A stretch of 64,000 nucleotides of DNA from Rusavskia elegans (GCA_011316305.1 SAUG01000139.1:23757-87756); one strand, 5' to 3'; shown: positions 26,034 through 40,025, counted from the stretch's first letter. A program made the numbers and translations. The notes: generated by a model from the letters alone, not told the origin.

Positions 26034-29000
26034 TGTAACGTTCCTATATATCAGAAGGCGCTATATTCGAGTCTAGCTATAGCTGTAGACGTAATCCGAG
26101 CTATTAAATAGTAAAGAAATCCTAGCGTGGATTATCGCGACTAATCCCGTATAGCCGTAAAGATATAGTCGCGATATTACGAGGTATTTTCGTTATAGAA
26201 GTAATTAAAAAGAGAATAACTAAAGGTATTTAATAATTATATTAATAACTAAAGAAAGTAGCTATTTAATAGAAATAATAAAAAATATATATAGTAAAAA
26301 TAGCCGATAGTATTTATAGATAGCCGTCTACTAAAAATTCTATTATAAAGGTCGATTATAACGGCTATAGACGGCTATAGATAATTAGTTTCGTTTAGTT
26401 AACTAATTTTCTAGAATATTTCTATAGAATTATAGATATAATATAACCTTTTCTATAATATTCTTTATCTAGCGTATTTTTTTTCTATAGGATATAAAAA
26501 GTATTTTAATCTATCTTTTTTTTTTTCTTTTAATATCTTTATTATATATTTTCGAAGGAAAAATCGATTAAAATCCTTTTATTATATTTAATTAAAGGAT
26601 ATTATTATATTTTTTCTTTATTCTTTATATTCCCGAGATCTTTTAAAAGAATATAAAGTCGAAGTTAGTAGTAATATCTATTATAAATATACTCGGGTTT
26701 AGAAATCTTACGATCTATTAATTTCTAATACTATTTATATATCTTCTTTTCGATTTATATTCTTTATTAATCTCTATAGGAAAATATTTTAAAGATAAAA
26801 AAAAATAAACTCCGATCCGATATTTTAAATATCTTTAAAAAATATTCTAAAGTCTATTATCGTATCGAAATCTTTTTAGATTCTAAAAAGGAAATTCGTA
26901 ACTAATATTTTATTTAAAAGTCGGATTTCCGCTGGCTTTTTAGAAAATAAAAATATTTTATTATCTATTATCGCGCTTTAGATAAACGTAAAAGTAGTTT
27001 TATTATTTAGAAGTAACGCGTCTTATTTTATTTTAATTAATCTAATAATCCGGTATCGTTTTATTTCTTTATTAATTTTACGCCAGCCGTATAAAAGGCG
27101 TCTATTAAATCGATTCCTAGTTTTAATTCGGTTAATATTAATCGGTTTCTAAAATAAATTTAACTTTTTTTAGCTTTTAAAGGCGATAAGTATATAAAAG
27201 ATTATCTAGTTTAAAATTCCTTTTTTCTTTTACTATATTCGTTTCAAATTAAATATTAATATTGTAAATTACGTCCGGATCTTTTAAAGTTTCCGCTAAC
27301 TTTATTTCTTTAGCTATTATTTTATTCTATAATAATAGGTATAGAAATTAATAGTTCTTTAGTTATATATTTAGTATAGGATCCGGTATTCCTTTATCTG
27401 GTTCTAGTATAAGATTATATTTAATTCTTTCTATACTTTTAATAATATTCTGATAAAGTTTTTTAATGTTATCTATCTATAGTCTTTTGATTATCTCTTA
27501 GTTTTTATTATATTTTAATACTAATTACGTTAATAGCTAATAATATTCTTTCTAGATCTTTTTTTTCTATACTTCGCTTCCTTTTTTAAAAAGAGTATCG
27601 ATTTCTCTGATCTATTCGTAGTTCGTATTTAATAAAATATCTAATTCTCTTTATAAAAGGTTTTTATACGCGAGAAAATATATTATCTATCGTTCCATCC
27701 TTTTTCCGACAATATTTTCTTATACTAATATTTTAGAGATTAATTCTTTCTATTTATTTCCGAATATAACGTATTATCTGAGACTTTCGATTATTATAAA
27801 ATTCGATATTCCGATAAGTCCGTTTTTTATTTTAATTTCGATTTCCATAATTCTATTATTTTATTGGATTAGTTCTTTAATGATCTTGTTTTTTTCCTTT
27901 CTGTTTACGAGAGCTATCGTCTTATAACTTCCGATTTCGACTTTAAAAGCTGCTATTAGAGATTCTTCTATTTTATATAGCTTAAATTCTAATATTAGTT
28001 TCTTTTTTACTCTTTTTAGTTCTCTAGAATACTATTTTAACCTTTTTTTATCTAATAGATAGACAAGATAATTATTATTATAATAAGCTATCTAACTTTT
28101 AATTATATATTTCCTAACTTTCCTTTCGGGTAATTTCTCTATTACTTCGAATTAATATTTAGTTACGTCTATAATCTTTTATTTTCGGTAGTATCGAATT
28201 CTATTAGATTTCTTTTAGACTATTTTTTTAGCGGGTTCTATTTTACTAAGTTTCTATTAATCTAAATATATTTTATATTACCTATTATCGATTTTAATTA
28301 TAAGCTCGATTAGAGACGTATACGAATCTAGTTCTTTAATCGCTACTATAGCTTTTTTAACTTTTATATAGAATTCTTTATAGAAATAGGCTTTTAGAAC
28401 TAAGTCCTTCTAGTCCGTTTTAGAAACTAATATTCTAAACTAAATAGTATAGATAGCTATCGATTTCTACTACTTTAGAACTATTAGTCTTCTTTCTATT
28501 ATTCTATCTTTATTATTATCTCTAAAGGCCTCTTTTATAGCTATAATTAGATTATTAAAAATATAAAAGATTTATATTATTTTATTTTTCTTTTAATTTT
28601 CCGGGTTATTAAAATAGTCTTCTATACGAGACTATATCTAATTAAAAACTATTTTTTCTAAATATAATATTATAAATAGAATTTTAATTATTTTATTAAG
28701 AAACTAGTTTATATAAAATACGAAAAAGATACTTATCTAGATAAACTATAGTTTTAAAGATCTTTTTTCCTTTTTATAGATATTAGACGTTACTGTTTTA
28801 ATAGTATTACTTCGATTTATAGGGCGGGATAACGAGATTAATATAGTAAATTATTAAAATATTATATTTCTATATATTAGAAGGCGTTATATTTAAGTTT
28901 AACTATAGCTATAGACGTAGTCCGAGCTATTAAATAGTAAAGAAATTCTAGTATAGATTATCGCGATTAGTTCCGTATAGCAAAAAATTACTAAAGATAT

Positions 29001-29214
29001 TTAATAATTATATTAATAACTAACGAAAAAAGCTATCTAATTGAAATAGAAGATAATATATATAATAAGAGTTGCTAATAATACCGACAGGTAGCCGTCC
29101 GCTAAAAACTCTATTATAAAGGTCGGTTATAGTAGCTATAGACGGCTATAGATAATTAGTCTCGTTTAACTGGCTAATTTTCTAGAATATTTCTATAGAG
29201 TCGTAGACGTAATA
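26034..29214 (-). mobile_element. Complete short LTR element, copy 2 (3.2 kb, minus strand)
   Basis: LTRs lie at 26034-26443 and 28860-29214 (the second has lost about 55 bp). The perfect 5-bp duplication AATTT lies at 26029-26033 and 29215-29219. The interior is the reverse complement of the copy at 14462, but I could not find the zinc-knuckle segment, which may be deleted. The insertion splits a copy of repeat C. It is heavily RIPped and has no open frame. Confidence 0.85.
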
Positions 29215-29798
29215 AATTTCTTTATTTACTCGATTATATATTTTTCGCATTATTGGAATATTATATATACTTTTTTCGCTATTATAAATAAATATAAATA
29301 TTTATAACTTCCGCTATAGTCATCTATTATATTATAAAATATCTATCTATAGTTATCGATTCAGTTATATAAATTATAGATTTAATATTTAATCGTTTTA
29401 TAAAAATACTAAAGTTTTTTTTAAATTATATTGCTTTAAAAAAGAGCTAGTTACGATAATTACTATAGCTACTAGCTTTAATCCGTCGATTAAAGTAAAA
29501 AGAAATAGGAAAATCGGATAGTATATTCTTTTTTAATAGATTCAATCTATATTGTAGAATAAATAGATTACTCTAGCTATAACGATTTGATCGATTATTT
29601 TAAAAGTAATTATAACTACTACGAATTTAAATATTATAATCAGTTTTAATTTAAATCTATATCTAATATAGATAAATTTATAAATATATATTAAATTTAT
29701 ATAAATCGTAATATTGATATCAAATATTATGGAATTTGTTTTAATAATAAATGAAAGAAAATAAAGCGATAACTACAAAATATTTTTATCTATAAAAC
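29215..29798. repeat. Repeat C, copy 2, right part
   Basis: This continues repeat C after the LTR element. Recognisable parts are the segment with TATCTATCTATAGTTATCGATT and the central region at about 29450-29540. It ends close to the diverged LTR at 29799. Confidence 0.6.
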
Positions 29799-31429
29799 TA
29801 TTACGTCCACGATTCCACAAGAGTATTCCACGTTATTAATTAAATAAATGGAGTAATAGTTTAGTCTAGTTGAAGCCGCTAGAGCCGCGAGACAACGACT
29901 ATTTAATAGAACGGCTCTAGTAAATACGTCGGCTTTATTATTATATATATCGCTTTTTATATCGAGTAAATTTTTTCTTCTACTAGTTATTAAAATAGAT
30001 ATTTTATAATACTTTAGCTTTTAATTTATTACTATATAGAATTAATTATAATAATCTATACTATAATTTCTATACTATTTAATAGTTCGAGCTAGATTTA
30101 TAGTAAAAGCTAAATTCGAATATAGCGCTATTAGATTTATAGAGATATTATATTTTAATAATTTACGATATTAGTCTTATTATCCCGCTTTATAGATCGA
30201 ATCGTTACTTTTAAAACGGCTATATTAAACGTCTATAAAAGAAATAAAAGATTTTTAAAACTATAGTTTATTTAGATAAATATCTACTTCGTATTTTATA
30301 TAACCGAGTTTTAGAATAATATAACTAAAGTTCTATTTATAATATTTTATTCGATAAATTTAGCTATTAATTTGAAATAGCTCCGTATATATCAGATTAT
30401 TTTAATAATCCGAAAAATTAAAAGAAAAAGAAAATAATCTAAATCTTTTATAACTTTAATAATTTAATTATAGCTATAAAAAAAGCCATAAAAGATAGTA
30501 TACTACAGCCGTTCTATATGATTATTTTATTAGTTTTAAAAACTATAAACGTTAGAATTTATTTAGTATTCCGATTTTATAGTACTATTTTTAATTATCC
30601 TTCTAGAATAGAGGAAATAGTTCGATTATTTAACTATACTAATAAAGGAATATTACTAATAGTTAATAATAATACTAATATAAAGTTTACGAAATATTAT
30701 TTTCGTATTAAAAGTAAAAATAGTTTGATTTATAATATTACGAATATTCTAGATCCTATAGTAAAACTTAGCCTTTATCGAAACTAGAATAAAGAAAATA
30801 ATAACGAAGAAATAGAAAACTTTTCGAAATATAAAAATAGATATTAGAACGAGTTTAAAAAGTATTTTATTAAATATTATAGGGTTTCTATTAATCTATT
30901 AAAGCCTAATACTAGCTATATAGAAGGAAATAAAATAATAAAGAAAGATAATATATTATAACTTTACTAATTAGTTTATAGCCTATTTTATCTACTTTAA
31001 ATAGTATTTTTCGATAATTCCAGCGTCTTCGAGCAGCTGTTTCCGAAGCTAATCGATATTTTCGTACTAATATTATCGAAGAAAATCTAAATTAGATATT
31101 TTAGAAAATTAATATTTAAAATTTTTTAAAACTAGAGTAAATAGCTTATAATATTTTTATTTACCTAATATTTTCTATAGCAAATAAAGCGGACTTTTAG
31201 TTTTACGAGGAGAGTTTATAGATAGTTGTAAATATAAATAATTCTAGAATATATATAGTAGATAATATTAATTAAATACTATAACCCAACTATAGGTTTT
31301 AAAATAGAAAAAGTTTTGAAAGAGCTATAGGATATATATAACCGGGTAGAACTAAAAGATAGAATTTTATCTAAAGAACGGGATTTTTTTAAAAAAAAGT
31401 TTAGAAATATTTTAGATAGATTAATCTAA

Positions 31430-32919
31430 ATATGAATTTAAATTAGGTTTATTATTATAATCTACGAATTTAAAAATTTTTAATTTATAAATTAATTCTT
31501 TTATTAATATTAAAATAATATATCGAAAGAATATATTTATCTAAATCTACTATATCTAGATATAGATAATTAGTTAAATTAATTAAAAAGTTTAATAATT
31601 TTCTTTATATCTTTAATTTTATTATTTTCGGCTTCCGCCTTTTTTTTTATATTTCCTTCCTTTTCTATATTTTTATCTTTATCTTTATTTTTATTATCGT
31701 CCTAATTGAAGTTAATACTTCTAGCTAAACTTTTATTATCTTCGAGTTTTATATTATTTTATTTAATAGAGTATCTTTCTATTACCTAGTCTTTATTATT
31801 AATTTTAACGATATTATTAATATTTTCGTCCTTTTTTTTATACGGAAACTCGATAGCTACATTAGCCGTATTACTACTATTACTAAATTCTTTAGTAAAT
31901 TTCGACCATTTTTATAAAGGTTCTAGTATTCTAGCAATTTTAAATTTTTTAAAACTACTATAACAGATTATTTATAATAAAAAAAAATTAGTAATTAGAA
32001 TTATATATTTAGTTCAAATTACTCCGTCTATACTATTAGTAGCTATAGTATATTTAAAGTTTTATTAGAAATAAATGATTATAAATTAGATAGCTTTATT
32101 TATATTTAATATATTATTTTAATATTATACTTTATTTCGTTTTTATTTTATCTAATGGATAAATAATATCTCTTCCGCTTTTTTTTAGCGAGTTTTATTA
32201 CGAAATTTAATTTCGTAGTATAATAGTATATATATAGCAATATCTATAATAGTTTATATTATTCTATTATATTATTATAAAGTTTTTTACTAATCTTTTA
32301 ATCCGTTTCCTCGTCTCTAACGTTTTATTCTAAAAGGACTTTAGTATCTGGATCTATATCTTTTTATATATCGATTTTTTTAATTTTTAGAGGCGTTTAT
32401 ATATATAATACGATCTATACTTTATTTTTTATAATACGTATATTTAGATTCCGACTACTTTCTACTATATTCGCGGCTTACGACCGATTTAGATTTTATA
32501 GATAGTAATTTTAATTTAGATATAGCGGAATACTAGATAGAAAAATAGATAATATAATAGAATAATATAATTAATACTAGAAAGAGTTTATATATAATTG
32601 TAGTTAAAAGTATATAAAAATATATAGTAGAATATACAAGAAGTTTATAGAAATATATAGGCTTATTTATTTTAGCCGAAGTCCAGCCGACGATTATATT
32701 GACTAATTAAATTTTACTTTCGATATTATTAATTTTATTTATTAACTATTATTATAAATTCCTGATATAATATATACCGTACTATATTATATATAATTCT
32801 ATTTATTATATTTTATAAATATAATTAAAATACGTACTAATCGAACTAGTAATATATTAAAATAATATAATAAACTATATAATAGCGTTCTTTTCTGGAA
32901 GATTCCTGTCTAGAATTAT
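31430..32919. repeat. Unassigned RIPped DNA inside the chimeric element
   Basis: On the minus strand a lysine-rich eroded frame can be seen around 31590-31800 (GGCGGAAGCCGAAAATAATA region), but stops are frequent and no domain is recognisable. A (TA)n run lies at about 32930-32952, at the edge of repeat C. Confidence 0.4.
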
Positions 32920-33830
32920 ATTGAATTTTTATATATATATATATATATATATATTCCATCAACGTTATATACGGCAACGATTATTATATTTTACGTATTA
33001 AGAAATTTTTATAGCTAAAGGTATATTCGTCAGGCAAGGTTTATAGCGCAGTTAATTATTTCTATTTAACTATTTCCTTTTTTATTCGATTACGAATTTT
33101 CTATTATCTGGTTCTTCTTTAATATTATATATAATTATCAGCTTCTAGTATTTTCGCTATATCTATCTACTATACTATAAAGTAATCATCCACGTCTATC
33201 GCCTCGGCTATATTTATTTTATAATCTATACCTAAACGTTCCGCTAAACTATTAAAATACTCTTTAATCTATATAGTTTTAAAAGGGTTACTAGCTATTG
33301 AATTACCTACTAGTACGCCAGCTACTATAGCTAGAAGCTTTACCCGGTCGATTAGATTAAAAGGGGGTAGAAAGGTCGAATAGCGCGTTTTAAAAGCGGT
33401 AAAAAGGAAATCTTTATCGAAGTCGAAATAGATTACTCTAGCTATAATAAGGTAGTCGACGACCGTATAGGTAGATATAGTTATTACGGATAAAGGTACT
33501 ACCGTCTGATTTAGCTGTAATAAAGCTATTACGGGAATATATACGTACGTAAAGGGTTTTAGATATTATAGGGCTTATATTACTAGTAAAAGAAAAAGAA
33601 GCGATAACTACGAGGTATATTTATCTATAAAAATTTCTACGTTAGTTAAATTATCGGTAGAAGGATACGTTATATTATTAAGCAAATTTAAATTAAAATC
33701 TTATAGAACCGTTATTTATATTATCTAAACTAGAATATAAATTCTACTATCGTATATTTAATACTAATATATCAACGCTTGATTTGCTTATCGAACCACT
33801 GGTTTACCGGGCACTAAAGCCAAGATAAAT
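32920..33830 (-). repeat. Repeat C, best-preserved copy (about 0.9 kb), unknown family
   Basis: This is uninterrupted from CATCAACGTTATATACGGCA to AACCACTGGTTTACCGGGCA. Three other copies (13590, 25925/29215, 36075-41309) share it. On the minus strand at about 33260-33450 a long stretch without stops reads ARVIYFDFDKDFLFTAFKTR followed by RVKLLAIVAGVLVGNSIASN. The segment is recognisable in the other copies, so the repeat probably carried a protein-coding gene. I do not recognise the protein or any transposase motif. This copy keeps the two sites where an LTR element and a MITE landed in copy 4. Confidence 0.65.
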
Positions 33831-34640
33831 AACTAAATATGATAGCGCTAAAAGGTATTCTAGTATATAAAAATATTGCGAAACCGATTTATAGAAACCT
33901 GGAAGAGAATAGAGATAGTAGAATCGGATAAAGAAAGGAGAAATCCGTTAATATAGCGGTAAAAGTAATATTCCAAAGTAATATATTCTAAATAATCTAG
34001 TTAATTAATCGATAAAAACGTAAAAAAAGGCTAGTACTATTATTTTCCGAGATATCCGTCGCTATTAGAAGGGCTTCGATAATCTAATTCTAAAAATACT
34101 ATTTACTAAACTATACCGCGAAATCTTCGAAAATATTACTATAAAATTCCTTTCGGCCGGAGATATTAGAATATAAAATACGGTAATAGCGATTCTATAA
34201 AATTCTATAAAAGTATTTATTATAATTTATCTAGTAAATAAATATATTACTTTAAAAAATTACTCTTTTTATATAACTATATTCTTTTAATTAAAATATT
34301 AATCTAGTAATAATTTACGCTAAACGAATTACTATTTAAATTAAAAACTTTTAATTTATTATATATCTAATATAAAATTTAGAAATATAACTAAAAAGAA
34401 TAAACTAATCAATAATCGAATTCTATATAATTAAAAGATATAGAAAGAAAATATATAGTTTAAAATTTTTCTAGAAAAAGATAATATAGATTCCGGCTTT
34501 TATACTAGCTAGTATTAAATAAAATATATTATTATTTTATATTATCCAATTTATTTAATATAATTATAAGAAATAATATATCTAAAGAATAAATTATTTA
34601 TAAAAACTATAATATTCGACTTTTTAATATAATTATAAAT

Positions 34641-34811
34641 TAGGTTAAATCGAGTTTCTATTAGTTTCTATTTTATAATCCTTTTTAATTTTCGATTCTA
34701 ATATTAGAAATCGACCTAAACAATTTAATAGATTAAATCGAATCGATTTGCTAAAACTCGGGTCGGATTTTCGAAATACCGACGGAAATCCGTACCGAAG
34801 TAGCCAATCCA
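34641..34811 (+). mobile_element. Degenerate hAT-like MITE fragment
   Basis: It ends in CCGTACCGAAGTAGCCAATCC, like the right end of the family, and begins with a TAGGTTAAATCGAGTTTC-like left end. At about 170 bp it is internally deleted, and no target duplication was found. Confidence 0.5.
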
Positions 34812-36074
34812 ATAATAATATTAATTAGTTTTTATTTTTATTATTATAGAATAAAAATGTAAATTTAGAATATAAATTAACTTAAAATATCGAAAGATCC
34901 GAAGATAATTTATAATAAAAAAATTTAGTTTAATTTAAAAAAAATATTATGTAAAAGAGTTTTTAATAAAATAGTATTTTATATAACTATTATTTCTAAT
35001 AGTTAAATAAACTTAAATTCTTTTAAAAATCTTTCGAAATTTTCTAAAACTAACCCCGGTAGTAATTTAATGGAATTACTTTACGCGGATAGTATAAAAT
35101 TATCGGTCGAATTAAATAAAAATAGAATTTCTAATTCTATTCAATTTTCATAAAACGCGCTATTTCTAGATAATAAAATTATTTTCTTTCTTTTTAAAAA
35201 TATTAAAATACTAAATACGGCGAGCCCATTTAATTAGTAAATAATAAAATTTTAATTTGCGAATAGATAATTTGTTATTAAATTTCTTTTAATAGAAATC
35301 TAATATCTAGAATTTCTAGTTTCTTTATAAATATTCGGATATTATATTTTCGATTTTAATATAAAATTTAGATTTTTTAGATTTAAATTACTTTTTAACT
35401 AATAGACTAATAAATATATTAAAATAGAAAAAAATAAATTTTATAAATCGATTTGGAATTAAAGATATTTTAAAGTTTTTTAAATATTATATATATTTCT
35501 TATATATCGATAGTCGAAAATATTATATAAACTTTAAATAAATTACGCGAATAATAATAAAAAAAAATACTATTAGTTTCTTTCGATACTATATATATTA
35601 ATAAAGTTTTAAATAGAAAACCGATCTATATATAGTAAAAAATAAAAGAAAAAAAAAAGGAAATTAATAGAATAAACTGATTATATATTCTATAGATAAA
35701 ATATACTAGATAAAAAACGTTAAAGAAAAGGCTATATTATATCTATAATTTTATAAAAATATTTATATCTATTAATTAGCTAAATAGATTAATAGTTTAA
35801 TCTAGTTAAAACTATTAGAATTTAAGAACCGCTTTTATTTAATAAGTCGGCTCTATTAGATATATCGGTTTTTTTATTATATATATCGCTTTTTATAGTC
35901 TATTAAATAGTTTTTTTTTATTAACGATTAATATATTAAATACTGTCTATATTTCTTTTATAATTAATTTATATAACGAAAACGCTTTATAATATTATAA
36001 TATTACTTTTACGACTATATAAAACTAGTTATAATAATTTTTATCTCTTTGGAAAACTTTTATCTAAAGTTATA

Positions 36075-36204
36075 TTGAATTTTTATATATATATATATAT
36101 ATATTATCAACGTTATATACGGTAACGATTATTATATTTCACGTATAAAGAAATTTTTACAGCTAAAAATATATTCGTTAAATAAAATTTATAGCGTTAA
36201 TTAC
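36075..36204. repeat. Repeat C, copy 4, first part
   Basis: It starts with a (TA)n run and ATCAACGTTATATACGGTAA, and stops at ATTAC where the LTR element inserted. The parallel sequence in the intact copy is 32935-33060. Confidence 0.75.
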
Positions 36205-39200
36205 TATTACGTCCACGATTCTATAGAGGTTTTCTGGAAGGATTAGTTCGGTAAACGAGCCTAATTATCTATAGCCGCCTATAGCTACTATAGCCGTCTC
36301 TACTAAAAGGACTTTTAGTAGACGGCTATCTGTCGGCCTTTATAGCTATTCTTACTATATATATCGCTTATTATTTCTATAGATAGTTTATTTCGTTAGT
36401 TATTAATATAATTATTAAATATATTTCTACTATTCTCTTATTAATTACTTTATAATAAAAATACCTTATAATATCGTAACCGTACTTCTATAGCTATATA
36501 GAATTAGTTATAATAATTTATATTAGAATTCCTTTATTATTTAGTAGCTCGGACTACGTTTATAGCTATAGCTAGATTTAAATATAACGCCCTCTAATAT
36601 ATAGGGACGTTATATTTTAATAATTTACTATATTAATCTCGTTATCCCGATCTATAGATCGAAGCGATATTATTAAAATAGTAATACCTAATATCTATAA
36701 AGAAAAAAAAAGATCTTTAAAACTATAAATAATTTAGATAAATATCTACTTCGTATTATATATAAACTAGTTTCTAAATAAAGTAGTTAAGGTTCTATTT
36801 ATAATATTATATCTAGAAAAGGCTATTTTTAATTAGATATAGCTTTAAATAGAAGATTACTTCGATAATCCGGAAAGATAGAAAGAAATTAAAATATTAT
36901 AGATCTTTTATACTTTTAGTAATTTTATTATAGCTATAAAAAAAACCTTCGGAAATAATAATAAAAATAGGATAATAAATAAAAAACTAATAGTTCTAAA
37001 ATAGTAGAAGTCGGTAGCTAACTATACTATTTAGTTTAGAATATTAGTTTATAAAATAGACTAGGAAGATTTAGCTTTAAAAGCCTACTTCTATAAAAGA
37101 TTCTAGATAAAAATTAAGGAAGCTATAATAGTAATTAAAAAACCGGATTCGCTAGCAGATCTTATTAAACTTGTAATAAAAATCGATACTAGATAGTATA
37201 AAACGTATTTAAATAAACAGGTACTTAATAAAACAGGACCCGCTAAAAGAAAGCCTAGAGGAAATCTAATATAATTAAATACTATTAAAATTAAAAGATT
37301 AAAAACTAAAGCTTATTACTTATATAGAAAAACAGGATACTTTAAAAGAAATTATCTGACTAAAGAGATAATTAAAATAACTAAATATTTTTTTAAAATA
37401 ATAGAAAAATTATTTAATAAATATATAGTAAAAAGCTGGTTAGCCTACTATAATAATATTTACCCTATCTATTTATTAAATAAAAAGAAAATAGAATATT
37501 ATTTTAAAGAACCTAGAAAAATATAAGAAATAAAGCTAATAATCGATTTTAAACTATATAAAATTAAAAAACCCCTTATAGTAGTATTCAAAGTTAAAAT
37601 CGGAAGTTAATAAATATTACGTCCACGATTCTACAGAGGTTTCCTGGAAGGATTAGTTAGGCAAGCGAGCCTAATTATCTATAGCCGTCTATAGCCGCTA
37701 TAGCCGCCTCTTCTGGTAGGACTTTTAGCAGGCGGCCGCCTATCGGTTTTTACGGCTACTTTTACTATATATATCGCTTATTACTCCTATAGATAGTTTC
37801 TTTTATTAGTCGTTAATATAATTATTAAATATATCTCTACTATTCTCTTCTTAATTACCTCGTAATAAAGATACCTCGTAATAAAGATATCTCGTAATAT
37901 CGTAACCGTACCTCTGCGGCTATACAGGATTAGTTATAATAATCTATACTAGGATTCCCTTACTATTTAGTAGCTCGGACTACGTCTACGGCTGTAGCTA
38001 GGTTCGAGCGCAACGTCTTCTGATATACAGGGACGTTACAATAAATAATAGCTCTTATAAATAGAAAGGAAGATAAAAAAATTATAAAAGGATTCTATAA
38101 TAAAATTAAAGGATATTTCTATAGATAAATAATAAATAATAATAGAATCCTCGATATCGAAATTAAAATAAAATAAAGATTAATTAGAATAATAAATTTT
38201 ATTATAATTAAAAATCAGAAAAGTTATATTATTTTAAAAAATAAATAGAAAGAATCGATTTTAGAAAAACTAATAGAAAAAAATACTATCGGTAAAAAAT
38301 TAGAACTATAAATAATATATTTCCTAGCCTATAAAAACTTCTTATATAAAGAAATAGATATCGTTTTAATAATAATTTATAAAGAGATTAAAGACTTAGA
38401 TAAAAAATTTAAGGAAAACGGAAAAGTTTAAAAAATAAAAATTTAGAAGGAATATTATTATCTCTTTTATTAACTTATAAAGAAATATAATAAAAGTAAA
38501 AAAATAATCTAGCAGCTTTAAATAAACTACGTTAAAAAGATATACTATAGTATAATTAAAGCTATAGATAAAATCGAATACTATAAACTAAACCAAGTAG
38601 ACTAGAATAAAGGAATACTAGACCTAGTATTCAGCGTTTAATTAAGAAACGAAGAAATACTAGACCTAGCATTTAGCGTTTAATTAAAGAATAAAGAATT
38701 CGATTAATATCCGTTTTTATCGTTATAGAACGAAATAGTTACTAAAAAATAGGAATTAGTAGAACTATTAGAGGAACCGGAAACAATTTATAATATAGAT
38801 ATATAACCCGAAATATATAAAAATAAATAGCGAAAGAACTTTTTACTAGACTTTCTTTAGAACTTTATATTTTCTATAGGTTAAAAGAAGTTAAAATTTC
38901 TTAAAATTTAATCTAGATTATCTGAACTAAACCTAGGTATTAATTTAATAGACGCCTTTAATATAGCTAGCGTAAAACTAATAAAAAAGTAAAATATAAC
39001 CGAATCGTTAAATTTATTAAATCTAGAAAGTACGTATTACTCCTAAATAATAAAATTACTTTTACGTTTATCTAAAGCGCGATAATAAATAATAAAATAC
39101 TTTTACTTACTAAAAAGTCGGCGAAGATCTAACTTCTAGGCTAAATATTTATTATAAATTTCCTTTTTAGAATTAAAGAAGGATTCGATACGACGGTAAG

Positions 39201-40020
39201 CTTTAAAATATTTATTAAAAATACCCGCGATATTAGAACGAAGTTTATTCTTTTTATTTTTAAGACGTTTTTCTATAGAATTAGTAAAAATAAAGAAATA
39301 AAAGAAATAATATATAGGTAGTATTAGATATTAGAAAATTATACGATTTCTAAATCCGAATATATTTACTATAAATATTACTACCGATTTCGACCTTATA
39401 TTCTTTTAAAAGATTACAGATATATAGAAAATAAGAAAAAGATATTATAATTCCTTTTAACTAAATATAATAAAAAGATTTTAGTCGGTTTCCTCTTCGA
39501 AAATATATAATAGAGATATTAATAAAAGAAAGAAAAGAAAAGAAAAAAAGACCTTTTTATATCCCGTAGACGATTTTTATACTAGGTAAAAAATAATATA
39601 AAAAGGGCCGTATTATATCTATAACTCTATAGAAGTTTTCTAAAAGGATTAGTTCGGTAAGTAAACCTAATTATCTATAGCCGCGTATAGCCGCTATAGC
39701 CGTCTTTACTAAAAGGACTTTTAGTAGATAGTTACCTATCGGCTTTTACGGCTATTTTTACTATATATATCGCTTATTACTTCTTTAGATAGTTTCTCTC
39801 GTTAGTTATTAATATAATTATTAAATACGTTTCTATTATTCTTTTTTTAATTATTTTATAACGAAGATACCTTATAATATTATAACCGTATATTAATTGC
39901 TATATAGGATTAGTTATAATAACCTACGCTAGAATTTCTTTACTATTTAGTAGCTCGAACTACGTCTACGGCTATAGCTAGGCTTAAGTATAATACCTTC
40001 TGATATATAGGGACGTTATA
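36205..40020 (+). mobile_element. Complete short LTR element, copy 3, with a nested solo LTR
   Basis: LTRs lie at 36205-36614 and 39611-40020 (410 bp each). The perfect 5-bp duplication ATTAC lies at 36200-36204 and 40021-40025. The interior matches the copy at 14462. The zinc-knuckle remnant (about 37310-37360) is less damaged and reads AYYLYRKTGYFKRNYL, close to a functional CCHC box. The interior is interrupted by a younger solo LTR at 37615-38040. Without it the element is about 3.4 kb, and it has no pol motifs. Confidence 0.9.
37615..38040 (+). repeat. Nested young solo LTR (426 bp) with ATAAA duplication
   Basis: The flanks are ATAAA at 37610-37614 and 38041-38045. The uninterrupted sequence is visible in copy 1 around 15865-15880 (GTTAATAAATAATAGCTC), which proves the insertion. 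It is far less RIPped than its host. An internal duplication of about 17 bp (ATACCTCGTAATAAAG) explains its extra length. Confidence 0.92.
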
Positions 40021-40025
40021 ATTAC

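Larger units (their letters stand above)
29799..36035 (+). mobile_element. Diverged, chimeric relative of the short LTR element
   Basis: The left LTR (29799-30152, 354 bp) begins TATTACGTCCACGATTCCAC but then diverges from the 410-bp family (AAGAGTATTCCACGTTATTA). A partner starts at 35735 and is cut off at about 36035. The first ~330 bases after the left LTR match the interior of the short elements, as does about 34990-35734. The middle (30490-34900) is foreign and contains repeat C and a MITE fragment. I read it as an old element opened by later insertions. A 90-codon open stretch at 30518-30787 has no recognisable product and is probably chance or a relic. Confidence 0.6.

Noticed and set aside
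30518..30787. 89-codon open frame inside RIPped DNA
   Set aside because: AT-rich composition gives Ile/Asn/Tyr-rich chance frames; no domain, no expression signal.
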